The notes below the pieces were generated by a model, which searched no databases, was not told the DNA's origin, and worked only from the letters and a program-made list of their open reading frames with translations. A stretch of 64,000 bases of DNA from Hypoxylon rubiginosum (lineage: Eukaryota; Ascomycota; Sordariomycetes; Xylariales; Hypoxylaceae): contig CADCXA010000011.1 in the NCBI GenBank assembly GCA_902806565.1, positions 310,001-374,000 of the forward strand, in the 5' to 3' direction. The position numbers and the translations under genes are program-made. Of the stretch, positions 21,121-32,167 are shown in pieces (the stretch's first letter is position 1; every line of letters begins with the position of its first letter).

Positions 21121-22430
21121 ATGTGGAAATGGAGAATAGCTACTGTGATGGCTTATTTCTTCTATGAGTTTAGCAACGCGGGTAACTGGTCAGCTTGATT
21201 AGACTGTACCTACCTGGTATAGATTACAGGGTTAATCGCGGCCAGTTGATAATCGGCAGACTAGGGCCGCTGCCAGGGGCAGAAAACAAAGGTCCAGAGC
21301 CGGTGATCTTTACTGCATACACTACATACATGTACAAAGATAACCCCGACTACTATTTTCCCTTTTCTCTTTTCTCAATGTATGTAGTTGCCAATGGGAA
21401 CCTTACTTACCTCCTTATGCCTATTACCTTTGGACACTTCAAGAATCCGTTGACTCTGGTTCGAATAGTATATAAGTGACATCTACATAGGATAGAAAAG
21501 GGGCTCGTGGTTCGTGACAGCGTACCAAACCCTTTCAGCCAGTTTGCAACCACGTTGGCTTCACCACCAGCCACATGCATAGTATCAAGGTAGGTCGCGT
21601 GGGTTTTTTTTTTTTTTGCCAGGAGGTATGAACTAACATAATATAGCGAAATGAGAGAGTCTACATATTGTTGTAATACAATGCAGTGCAACCCCTTACG
21701 CGGTATACAATCAGCAAGAGGATCGCTCAACTATTACCTACAGGCACCCTTCCTCAACTATTATTATAAGACTACCTACCTAACCTACATGTAGGCTTTG
21801 GGTTTCACTGCATTAACATGAATATAGCTTAACGGCTCCTCAACATTCTGCAGCAGTCGCCTGGCGCTAGGCCGAGCTCGATTCTAACCACCAAACCTCA
21901 CGCTTGAGAGGTCGGAGACATGCATCGCGACGAAAGATACGTCATGGTTAATCCCGTCGATGCCGATGTCGATGTCTGTGCCAAGTGGATTCAGGTGGAG
22001 CAACGCGATTTAGGTCGATTGCCGGCCTGTTTTTTTCTGTCTTGATTCGATTGGACAGTTGATAGATGTGAGCCAGAATATACGACACGAGTCTAATGAA
22101 AAAGAAGAAGAAATAAGAAAAAAACCGAATACTCACCCGCACGTCAACCACACGCTCGTTAGGTAAATAGCGGATAGTTAGCTAGTTTAGCAAGCTCAGG
22201 CGTGTAACGACTATCCCATCCTCGAGGCTTCAACGTAGACATATGTGACGAGGTACCTAATTTCGAGGAGCAGTGTAACGCGCTTCCCTCCCGCCCGGGA
22301 ACGAGCCAGGGGTCTTCCTCTCAATACAATAATCTCATCTTCAAGATAAGCCATCGCCATCACATCTCTTTACCCCACGGGCGATCTCTACAGTGCTTGG
22401 ACTTCTATTGTTGGGCCGCACAACTGCATA

Positions 22431-22459
22431 CATTTCTACCATTTCTACCATTTCTACCA
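22431..22459. repeat. Three tandem ATTTCTACC units
   Basis: Three consecutive 9-base copies lie in gene-free sequence. No function is evident. Confidence 0.8.
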
Positions 22460-24116
22460 AGTCAGCTTCGTTACTCATTGGTAGCGCGGACCCATTGGTC
22501 TTCAGTCCAGCCCAACCCGAGACCTGCATGTGACATGTGACGACGGGAGAACCCATAGGGTACGACCCGAATCGTATCCATCAGACCGCGATCATGCCAA
22601 TACCCGCCTGCAAGACGATGGAGCAGCAATTCCCAATTCCTCAACTTCTTGTTCACACGACTTAGGACAGTAGCTCGCCGCGCAATTTCTCTCTCCCTGG
22701 ACCCGCTCCTAAGGGATCTCAATATTTTGCAAAGATTCGGTACAGCCAACGCTGACAGGATTGTCAAATGTAACTCTGATAAGACACGCTATCGAATTTG
22801 ATATCTCTTGGCAACGATTAGCCCTACGAAGTGATTTTACTATCCTCGTCATCTTGCCATTGAATGCTGATCCCGTCAGGTTATCATCGGCACCGTAACA
22901 TCAATGGGCGGCACAACCAGATTTCCCCTTCCCTATCTCTCTCCCTTACCTTTTTTTCTTTCTTTCTATTTACCCAAGATTACGCACTTACATCGACGTC
23001 GAAGATAGCGAGTAAGTTTCTACCGCTTGTCGGGCTGTATCCGGTATCGTTGTACAACATGACTCGCCGAGATACTTCAAACCATAGCCCATGACTATGA
23101 AGAACTTTGGTATCTTGATAAGGTGATGAAATCTCGAATCTCTAGAGTCCGTCCTACATGAGGAGATTGGAATGTAGTACTAAACACTTGGTTCGGCTTC
23201 CGACGTATGGAGCTCATCGTACAAGCCTTTAACAAATGTGTCATGCGATGTAGTGCCCCTTCAAGCTCATCTCCCCAGACGAGCTGTTATCTTTTAGTCT
23301 TTTAGACTACTTCTCGCGTGTGCCTGCATCCTGTCAACAAGCATGTTGGCTCTCAGCCAATAAGCTGCACAGCACTATAAGGTAAATTAGATACGATATA
23401 CTTATCCGTCTCACGTTATTTATGTGATTCTTTCGCTGTATATGATGGTGGTTGAAATACATGAATTCTTCACGAACGTGTCAAACCGTTCTATCCTGAA
23501 TTCATTCCCACCTCCATGATTACAATCACCAAAGTGCATGGCTCTAGGCGTATAACCTTGTCAAGTAGCTGAGTGGAAGGAAATTAGTTCAAAATATAGT
23601 CACGATTAATTATAGGACAACTTATCGACGGGCCATTGATAACATATAAATACGTGCGTGATTATCAAGTCAAATTCTCTTCGCAAATCCCCCTTGCGTA
23701 GGTAATCGCCCAACGAGGCAATCTAGCTTCAGGCCGGTACGGTCGGTCACCGAGCATGTCTATCCCCGAACCTGCACAAGGGATGTCCCGAATAGTCGGT
23801 GAAGGCATTCTAGAACAGGGTATTGGCAGAGGTACTGCTACCTACCTACATGCCTAGCCGACTTAATGTATGTGCGTAGACAACTTGTTATTAGGAGCGG
23901 GATGATGGAACAGGTTTCATGCCATCTTCAACTAGGTAATCATACGAGACTATTGATCGTTCTGGAGTGGGCTGAGGCTCTTCTCAAGCCGGCATGTACA
24001 AGCGCAGGTTGGAAAAGAGTTAAGGTAGTCAACTTCACACTAGCACTCTAGATTATCTTGTAATCTATAAATAATAGGGAATGGTGTGTAGCGAATTGGG
24101 AGCGGGCTGCCTACTT

Positions 24117-24132
24117 CCTACCTAGGTACGGA
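24117..24132. repeat. CCTACCTAGGTACGGA, first of two exact copies
   Basis: The identical 16 bases recur at 24277-24292, 160 bases away. The core CTACCTAGGTA is nearly self-complementary and is a member of the motif family seen in many gaps between genes in this window. Confidence 0.75.
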
Positions 24133-24276
24133 CCTAGGATTGATCTCGGTATCCAAGGTATTTGCCGCAGGCGATCAACGGTGAAATACAGTATACTATG
24201 AAATAACTCAGATGATGCTATGAGACTTATCCGATCTCATAGAGAAGATATCCCGACAAGGCAGGTTTATCCAGGC

Positions 24277-24292
24277 CCTACCTAGGTACGGA
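24277..24292. repeat. CCTACCTAGGTACGGA, second exact copy
   Basis: Identical to the copy at 24117-24132; the flanking sequences differ, so the repeat unit is limited to about 16 bases. Confidence 0.75.
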
Positions 24293-25182
24293 ATTGTTAA
24301 CAGACGATACGGAATAGGCAGAGGTTGTGTTGTGCTAATTAAGGAGTAGGTATTGTAATGTTATGTTGGTAGGTTGGTATGGTAGGTTGGCAGGAAAGCT
24401 GAATACACGCTAGTTGGCCAATGCAAGGGATTTACAAAGACTCTACTTACATACCGTAGGTCGTAGGAGGTAGGCCAGGTAATCAAGGGACGGAACGCTT
24501 GGGGGACAGGCTAGACTTATAAGTGCAGTATGTGAGATAAGCGTAGATAGAAAACCCGCACCTAACAGGCCATGGTTTATTTCGGTTTGCGATCTGGATT
24601 TCCCCAAAGATCTCACCTAATAAATGGATAGCCGAGTCTCGACTTAGCTAAAACAAATCATCACCCTCTGGATTTGCATTGCTTACCTACATTAAGTATG
24701 TACCCTACGTACTTAGTTACCAGTGCTTAGAACCCCTATTCGAGGTCATACTTTTGTCCGCAGCAAAGTGCACGCGTCCTACCTCCTTACATATCAAAAT
24801 ATCGAATCCGATCCAAATCCGATGATGCCGATGTGGCCTACATATACTGTATGATGTCAGAAAGTTTTTGTTGAATCTATCCCGGCCTGCCGACGTCTTG
24901 TCCCGCTCTTAGACCTATCAATAGAAAATCCGGGGAAACTTCAAATGATAGGTACCATGTAGGTAGGATGTATGTACTACTATCGACATGGGTAACATTA
25001 TTAAGATAGAGCAACTTGTTTCGGCTTTGGGGGTTTGGGGAACGAGTGTCGCCTTGATGGTTTAAACATATTATTAAGTGTCTTATGAAAGAGTCGGTGA
25101 GTGTAGAATTGTAAGTGCAGATTGTAAGAGCGGTTATAATCGTGTCTAGGGGGTTGCACGAAGCCCTCAATTTATCATACGC

Positions 25183-25196
25183 ACCTACATGTAGGT
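25183..25196. repeat. Palindrome ACCTACATGTAGGT
   Basis: This is a perfect 14-base self-complementary site. Related CTACATGTAGGTA sequence occurs again near 25362, and CCATGTAGGTAGG lies near 24955. Confidence 0.75.
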
Positions 25197-25254
25197 ACCT
25201 ATAGTCGTATTGTACCTGCTGCTCTGGGTCGTTTCATAAGTGTATGTACATATG

Positions 25255-25275
25255 TATATATATATATATATATAT
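25255..25275. repeat. (AT)n microsatellite
   Basis: An uninterrupted TA run of about 21 bases in gene-free sequence. Confidence 0.85.
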
Positions 25276-25702
25276 GCCTGCCGGTCTTGATAGGTAAAAG
25301 TGTGCATTGCATAGAATTTCATTTCAAGTTTCAAATTATAATAACTCATGTGTAAGTATCTACATGTAGGTACTGTTAGGAGCAAATACCTATACTTGAG
25401 TTTGTCTATATTAACATTCCGCCCGGTACCTTCAAAATTGTTACAAGTGTGAAAGTGAAGAGAAAGTGGACTCGCCAAGTCACTGTATCTGTATCTAGCA
25501 CTGATATTTGTCGATCGAGAGAGACAAGGTCACGCACGCCATTTTCGTTCTATCTAAGCTGCGAGGCCGGACTTGCTAGGCGTTCGTATTAACAACGCTC
25601 TTCCACACACCCGGCATCCAACCATGCCAGCTTCGGAGTACAGTATGTCGTCTACTGTACAATACATACATTTCAGAACGTTCTGGGTCGACGGCAAACA
25701 CG

Positions 25703-25770
25703 TCCCCATAGCCCATAAGCCCATAAGCCCATAGCCCATAAGCCCATAAGCCCATAGCCCATAGCCCATC
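25703..25770. repeat. AGCCCATA tandem array
   Basis: About nine AGCCCATA or AGCCCAT units follow one another, some sharing a base. A second set of short CCATTGCC units lies downstream at 26034-26062. Both are within 700 bases of the start of the gene at 26394. Confidence 0.85.
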
Positions 25771-26393
25771 CATGGATCTAAAGCCCATGAGCTGTAAAGC
25801 TGCGACACGAATGCCACTTATGCCACTTATGCCACTTCTGCCACTCTAGGCCGCTCTTCTGCAAACCAAGCAGCCCCCAAGCGCACTAGGAATACCGGGA
25901 AACCCAGAAAAACCAGAGCCAAATACTCCACCCCACGATCCACATCCCCCACCGCCCGGAGAAGACCGCGGAGTCTTCAATGCAAACTAGCGGTGCGTCG
26001 TTCGTGGCTCTTTTTGCCCTTGCCCTTCCCCTTCCCCATTGCCCATTGCCCATTGCCTATTGCCAATTGCGGTCCATGGGCATCTGTCGTCACGGGGCTA
26101 ATAAAGTACTACTGCTGGAGGGGGTTTTAATGGTTAACTCGTTCTGGATCGGAGCCACCACCTGTTTTCCTCTTCTGTTATTTTCTGTTTTCTGTTTTCT
26201 GTTTTCTTCTTCAGTCGATAATGTTAAGAGTTCCGGTTCCATGAGCTACCCTGCTTTTATCTTTTTCTTTGTTCATATTACATCGCTTTGTCGTTGTCGT
26301 TGTCGGTACATGATTTAGTAATCTTACGTCGTTGGCTACTTTGCCCTACCACGTGCATTGCGTAATTCGTCGGCAGCCAGAAGAAGGCCCAAG

Positions 26394-28829
26394 ATGGCAG
26401 CTGGTGGTGATGATGATACCTCGGCGTCTGCGTCTATGTCTGCGCCTACGTCTGCGTCTGCTGCTACTCCCGCTACCGCTCCCGCTCTCGCTCTCGAAAC
26501 ACCTCAACCCGCAGCAGCCACACCTACAGTGAAGCCTCGCCGAAGATTCGCTCCGCAGCTCGTAGAAGAGTCTGTAAAGTCGTCTTCAGCCAAAGAGCAG
26601 CGGCCAAGCCATAAGCGGCTAGCATTGACACCCCCGGATTCGACAGCCAACTCAACCAGGAGACCCACGAGAGATGTTTCAGTTCAAGTGGACGATACCG
26701 AGATGCCAGATGCGCCACCGCCGCCACCCAAACCCATACGGCGCTTTGCCCCGGTGCCAATCGAGACTACTTTCGACTCTTACCGGGTCAGCAACAGGAG
26801 AAATCCCATCGGTCCTACCGCCGAACTGACACCAGACCCTTCGCCGACAACCCCTCACGCACCCTCCTTCCTTGAAGATGGGAAGCAGACACAGCAGGGC
26901 AAGTCCGAGGACTCGCAGAAGAAGCCGAGAAGGAAGTTCGCACCTCAATTGATCGAGACGACGCGAAGATCCAAGAAGGCAGACCAGCCGGGCCCTGCTA
27001 CGAAACCCGTAGATAAGACGGACATCACACCTGGCACGAATCACATATACGCCCCGAAACCGAAACGAAAAGCAGCTACTCGATCTACCGTTGTTGGCCA
27101 GCCAAATGCTAGCGGCGAGAGCGAGGGGTTCCTCACGCCACGCCGACAGCAGTCCATGAAGCCGCATCCCAATACTCGGAGAGGCACGCGACAGTCATAC
27201 ACCCCGGATCTTGACACGATAATGTCGTCCGAATCCGAGAAATCATCCGAGGAGAACGACGAGGACGAGGAAGCACCGGCTCTCAACATCGGCGCTCCAG
27301 CTTTAGCTGGTGGGAATGCGGAACAGGGCGACGACGACGGCGCTTCATGGTCCAGTAGGCAATACAACTCGCGTGACAGGAGGGAGTCGTGCGACGAAGA
27401 ATTCTCGGGGTATTTACTAGCCGTGGCCGCCAGGGAAGCACACAGGCAGCGTGAGTTAGAAGCGGCCATGGCAGCGTTCCCGAACGGTGTGCGACCCGAA
27501 GGCGTAGAACATTTCTTAGTAAGAGATAATTCGGAAGATGACGACCCTCTAGGCGGACAGTTAAGACATGGGACTTCACAACTTCTGCGCCGCAAAGAGT
27601 CGGATCCGAGCTGGGCGGTCAAAGAAATGCGTGCACATGCTGAAAAGCTAGCTGAGGCAAACCAGGACAGGATGAGCATCGACGAGGATCTAGATCACAT
27701 GGATATAGCGCCTCCACCCGAGGATCCGTTATGGACAACATCTGCATTCCGAACTTCTATGGATGAAACTATGAGGGACGCCCCGAGCCCGATGCTAACT
27801 GCGTCGTCGCCGGCCTTGTTGGCCCGTGTAGACTCGCATCCCCGTGCACCCTCGCCCCGGGTCGCGCAGGAAACCGGCTTCCGTGCGACTCCGTTCGGCC
27901 TCCCCTTTGGCTTCCGTGGCAATGAGCCGGAGGACCCCCAGATGCGACGGATGCGCTTGGCAGCCTCGCCGCCCATGCTCGGCAGCGACCTCAAATTCCG
28001 CATGTCCCCCAGCCCGAAGCAGACGCGGATAGAACCAAGCCAGCGGTACTGTGTCGGAGAAAAGCCCGAGGAGCATAAGCGAGACGTCACTGAGAATACG
28101 GGATTGTGGCGCGGGTATTGTTCTGCCAAAGCCAGAGACGCCGAGGAGGCGGCGCGCCCCGGACCTAACCTACTCATGACTCCTCAGGAGCCAGCCTTCC
28201 CGCATGACCCCTTCTCCGCCGCGTTTACAGCATCTATGAGCATAAGCGGCGTGATAAGCGGTACGCAATCGCCCGGAGCTGTGTCCCCGACGAGAGGCAA
28301 TAGCCACCAGAAGGGTCTCCACATGCTCACGGGTCTCTCGGGTCTCGATGAGCGTCTCAAGAAGGAAATGGCGCGCAAGGAGCTCGAGGAACGCATCGCG
28401 GCCGAATTCGACGATGCCTTTGTCACACAGGTCTACAACTACATCAGTCTGGGGTATCCCGCTACGGCACGCGCCTTTGACGAGGAATTGAGCAAAATTA
28501 GCGGCATCGACCTTGAGGAGCTGCGCAAGGACGACCACATGAAGGTTGATAAGGGCTTCATGTTGCACATGGAGATGAGCATTCACAAGGGCAATTCGAT
28601 GACCGACAAGGGTACCCCGATGACGGATTCCGACAGTGGCGAGGAGACACGCTTTCGAGCGCCCGAAGAGGACGAGAGGAGACGTCGCAGGAAGGCGAAG
28701 CCGCCACGGTGGATTGCGTTGAAGCTGTACATACGCGAGTGGGCACGCCAACACCCGAGTCTCAACGACGCAGGACACGGTGAAATGGCCTGGGGCGTTA
28801 GGGCCAGGAGAGGAAGCTGGGCCATTTAG
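26394..28829 (+). CDS. Fungal protein of unknown function with repeated RR(R/K)FAP motifs (811 residues)
   Basis: A single exon encodes 811 residues from the ATG at 26394 (MAAGGDDD), the first ATG of the frame. The N-terminal third repeats a short motif: RRRFAPQLVEE (about 47), IRRFAPVPIETT (about 114) and RRKFAPQLIETTRR (about 178), then a weaker YAPKPKRKA (about 219), each in Pro/Ser/Thr-rich disordered sequence. An acidic patch (SESEKSSEENDEDEE) lies near 280-295. The C-terminal part looks folded and helical: a charged helix (DERLKKEMARKELEERI), then FVTQVYNYISLGYPATARAF and WIALKLYIREWARQHP. YISLGYPATARAF resembles a LisH-like helix pair, but that is only suggestive. I do not recognise the family and assign no function. 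The spaced basic-aromatic repeats look like multivalent docking peptides, which is inference. Confidence 0.82.
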   Translation: MAAGGDDDTSASASMSAPTSASAATPATAPALALETPQPAAATPTVKPRRRFAPQLVEESVKSSSAKEQRPSHKRLALTPPDSTANSTRRPTRDVSVQVDDTEMPDAPPPPPKPIRRFAPVPIETTFDSYRVSNRRNPIGPTAELTPDPSPTTPHAPSFLEDGKQTQQGKSEDSQKKPRRKFAPQLIETTRRSKKADQPGPATKPVDKTDITPGTNHIYAPKPKRKAATRSTVVGQPNASGESEGFLTPRRQQSMKPHPNTRRGTRQSYTPDLDTIMSSESEKSSEENDEDEEAPALNIGAPALAGGNAEQGDDDGASWSSRQYNSRDRRESCDEEFSGYLLAVAAREAHRQRELEAAMAAFPNGVRPEGVEHFLVRDNSEDDDPLGGQLRHGTSQLLRRKESDPSWAVKEMRAHAEKLAEANQDRMSIDEDLDHMDIAPPPEDPLWTTSAFRTSMDETMRDAPSPMLTASSPALLARVDSHPRAPSPRVAQETGFRATPFGLPFGFRGNEPEDPQMRRMRLAASPPMLGSDLKFRMSPSPKQTRIEPSQRYCVGEKPEEHKRDVTENTGLWRGYCSAKARDAEEAARPGPNLLMTPQEPAFPHDPFSAAFTASMSISGVISGTQSPGAVSPTRGNSHQKGLHMLTGLSGLDERLKKEMARKELEERIAAEFDDAFVTQVYNYISLGYPATARAFDEELSKISGIDLEELRKDDHMKVDKGFMLHMEMSIHKGNSMTDKGTPMTDSDSGEETRFRAPEEDERRRRRKAKPPRWIALKLYIREWARQHPSLNDAGHGEMAWGVRARRGSWAI

Positions 28830-30020
28830 AAAGGGGACAATAGGACAATAGTACAAAGGTCCTCGGTTAATTACAATAGCGAACGGAACGTCTGCTGTAT
28901 TTCGTGGCTCGAATACATTTGGGTACATAGGAAAAGCATTCTTCGTAGCTGATGAGACGGAGATGGAGACGGCTGGTTGTCTGTATAACTCTCGGGGGTG
29001 GTGGTCCTAAGTATCAAACAGCGTAGGGGTTGGTGATTTTTTTTTTCTTCAACATCGGCGTCAAGGTCAGCTTATTATGACATCGGGGAGTATGAGGAGA
29101 TACAGACGGTGGCCTAGAGAAATAATTTACTAGAAGAGCGCGCAACACTGGCCGTTTCTTGAAGGGGCCTAACCCTAGATCCATTAACGAGTAAATGAGA
29201 ATAGAGGCGATATATGTATCATTCGTTCCGAGTTTCCCGTGTCTCAAGCTTGCTTAGCTATATCCTTCTCTCCCTTATGACAAGGCGTCGAAATAGGAGG
29301 TTCAAGAACGGGCCAAGGCATCTGACATGTATATACATATACGCAAGGCTCCCCTGTTGCCCATCCTATCGAAGAACATAAGAGAGATCCACGTGGGTTA
29401 CATAACCCGAATACCACCTAACCATGTTACCTATTTCCCAAGACTCCAGACTCCCGACTCCAGACTCCCGACTCCAGACTCCAGCCTCCTGGATTTCATT
29501 CGCAAGCGGGGTAGCGCTCTAGGTAGAGATGCTTGGAGTCGTGTCTCTAGGTCCCCGTAGATATGCGTTGCGACCTTCCTCAATCGTGCTACGAACTAGT
29601 CGTCAAAAGCATGCAATCTGCAGATACGGTAAGAGAGCTATCTATATTCATTGGCTACTTCGTGTCTACGCCGCTTCTTCGCCCCTTGGAGCCGGGTCGA
29701 TTGACGAGCATCCGTGCTCTAGACGCCTTCTGATATCACCATCAGGAAAACCATCCCCGTAGACCCTATCATGCATCTAGCTAGCAAGGTTACGAGAGCT
29801 ATAAGCGACGCAGGCGATGCAAATTACCTTATAGATGACGAAAGTGCGGGGAACGAACCGATATGCCAAGTCTTATAGAAGTAAATAGGAATAAATATAA
29901 CAGCAATGATAAGACATGGCGTTCTGGTCGCCGCATGAAACGACTTACGAGAAGTATAACGTCTCCTAAGAGCTTCGTCGTAGGTTGTCGCAGAAGCGAA
30001 GGTTGTCGACTTCATTCGCA
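28830..30020. other. Intergenic region upstream of the serine carboxypeptidase gene
   Basis: This 1.2 kb holds the 3' end of the preceding gene and the promoter of the next, both rightward. A tandem ACTCCAGACTCCCG array lies at 29443-29482. No RNA gene or conserved frame is visible. Confidence 0.5.
29443..29482. repeat. Tandem ACTCCAGACTCCCG array
   Basis: Nearly three 14-base units, each itself made of two 7-base ACTCC(A/C)G half units, about 540 bases upstream of the carboxypeptidase start. Confidence 0.8.
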
Positions 30021-32167
30021 ATGTTTCCCCGAGCGGCCATTGGCCTTTCTATATTGGCTTCGACTGTTCGCGCTCAGTTCCCACCGACACCTGAAAACGT
30101 AACTGTTCTCGAGTCGAAATTTGGGGATGGCGTCACGATCAGCTACAAAGAGGTAAGAGGACGAATTGGATTGAGAGAGCGATTTTGAATTACCCAGACC
30201 TAACCTCTTCCAAGCCGGGAATATGTGAGACAACAGCCAAGTCGTTCTCAGGATACGTGCATTTACCGCCCGGATCTCTCGCAGACTTAGGGGAGGAACA
30301 AGAGTATCCGATTAATACCTTCTTCTGGTTTTTCGAGGCACGAAACGATCCGGAGAACGCGCCGTTATCAATATGGCTCAATGGCGGTCCTGGAAGTTCC
30401 TCGCTGTATGGCTTGTTTACCGAGAATGGACCTTGTTATGTTAATGCCGATTCCAACTCGACGACCTTGAGTGAATGGGCTTGGAATAAGGACGGTAAGC
30501 TGAGCGAAACAAGCCTTGTCGAGCTGGTCAGCATCGAAGACGAACCCGCTAATTCGGTTTAAGTGAACATGCTATTTCTCGACCAGCCGACTCAGGTGGG
30601 CTTCTCATACGATACGCTGCAGAACGTTACCCTAGATCTCGTCACTGGACGTGTCACCCAACTCCTTGAATCTGATACCATCCCCGAACAAAATACCACA
30701 CGTCTGGTGGGAACATACCCCAGCCAGAACAGGAACCAAACCGCGAAAGGTACTCGCAATGCTGCCATCGCCCTATGGCACTTTGCGCAGACTTGGTTTC
30801 AGGAGTTTCCGGGCTATCATCCTAACGACTCCCGTATCAGCCTTGCGACGGAGTCATACGGTGGTAGATACGGCCCGGAGTTTGCCGCCTTCTTCGAGGA
30901 GCAGAACCAGAAGATCGAGAACGGCACGTGGAACGATACAGACGGCGAAAACTACATTATTAATTTCGACACGCTCATCCTCATCAATTCGTGCATCGAC
31001 CGCCAAATCCAGTGGCCAGCTTACCCGCACATTGCGTACAACAACACGTACGGGCTAGAGACAGTCAACGAGACCATCTACTTGGCGATGGTAGATGCGC
31101 TCGAGCGGCCCGGTGGCTGCCGAGATCAAATCGATGACTGCCGTGCGTTAGCACTCACGTACGACCCGGACAACATCGGCGTCAACGAGACCGTCAACAG
31201 AGTGTGTTCCAACGCCGAAACTTTCTGCTCGAGTGACGTGCGCGGTCCTTATCTTGAATATTCAGGGCGTAACTATTACGATTACGCATCCCTCGATCCT
31301 AACCCGTTTCCTGCCCCGTTCTACAACACCTATCTCAACCAGCCTCATGTCCAGAGTGCGCTGGGTGTCCCTCTTAATTTTACTCAGTCTTCGAGTGCAG
31401 TAGCTTCTGCCTTCAGGGCTATAGGCGACTATCCTCGGCCGGGGTGGGTCGAAGATATTGCATTTCTACTCGAGAACAACATCAAGGTCCACATGATGTA
31501 CGGCGATCGCGACTTCGCTTGCAATTGGATAGGCGGCGAAGCGGTTAGCTTAGCCATCGACTACACGGGAACCGAGAAGTTCCACGCAGCGGGATACACG
31601 GACATATTAATCAATGACACCTACGTCGGAGGACAGGTGCGCCAATATGGCAACTTCTCCTTTTCACGCGTGTACGAGGCCGGACACGAAGTACCCGCGT
31701 ACCAGCCTGAGACGGCGTATCAGATGTTCCATCGCGCGCTTTTCAATAAGGATATCGCCACAGGTACGGTTAATCTAATCGATAATCCCGAGTACGTGAC
31801 CGAAGGCACCGCCGACACATGGGCCATCAAGAACGAGGATCCACCAGATTTGCTGCATTTCTGCTATATATATGATACGTCAACGTGTACCAACGAGCAG
31901 ATCGAGAGCGTGCTGAACGGCACTGCTGTTATCATTAAGGGCATCGTCAAGGACAAGAACTCGACGCAGCTGTTCCCGGATATCTTTGGCGACGAGCAAG
32001 GAACCTCGCCGTCGGCTTCGCCCTCATCTTCTAACACAGCCGCCGGGGCGAGCGCCTCAGCGACCGGATCGAGTGATGCAGCTCATATAGTAGTAAGCGG
32101 CATCAGGTCACGAAGCGTAGCGTTCTGGACTACGTTTTCTGCCTTGGTGTATGCTATTCTAGCATAA
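30021..32167 (+). CDS. GPI-anchored-type serine carboxypeptidase (peptidase family S10)
   Basis: Three exons (30021-30152, 30215-30494, 30564-32167) encode 671 residues. A signal peptide ([19 protein letters not shown]) is followed by the S10 fold: [12 protein letters not shown] for the oxyanion hole, [13 protein letters not shown], the nucleophile elbow [11 protein letters not shown] (Ser about 235), [10 protein letters not shown] holding the catalytic Asp (about 452), and [12 protein letters not shown] with the His (about 512). The triad is intact. There are many N-glycosylation sequons. The C-terminus is Ser/Ala/Thr-rich and ends in a hydrophobic tail ([16 protein letters not shown]), the pattern of a GPI signal, so wall or plasma-membrane attachment is inferred. 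The enzyme should remove C-terminal residues from extracellular peptides. Intron 1 splices KE to PGICE; intron 2 splices KD to VNMLFLD. Both have GTAAG donors. It is longer than carboxypeptidase Y because of the C-terminal tail. Confidence 0.94.

Larger units (their letters stand above)
20315..26393. other. Gene-free 6.1 kb divergent region rich in short repeats
   Basis: No reading frame here looks like a gene. The left end is the long leader and promoter of the gene at 20314, with purine-rich sequence at 20580-20660; the right end is the leader of the gene at 26394. Between them lie GCACGTA repeats (21073-21120), ATTTCTACC repeats (22431-22459), two copies of CCTACCTAGGTACGGA (24117 and 24277), an (AT)n tract near 25255-25275, AGCCCATA repeats (25703-25770) and (TTTTCTG)n (26181-26212). 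Base composition stays ordinary, unlike the AT block at the right edge of the window. A long non-coding transcript or a fully decayed element is possible but unsupported. Confidence 0.55.

Noticed and set aside
28170..28928. 252-codon minus-strand frame overlapping the end of the 26394 gene
   Set aside because: It is the antisense shadow of a well-supported coding frame.
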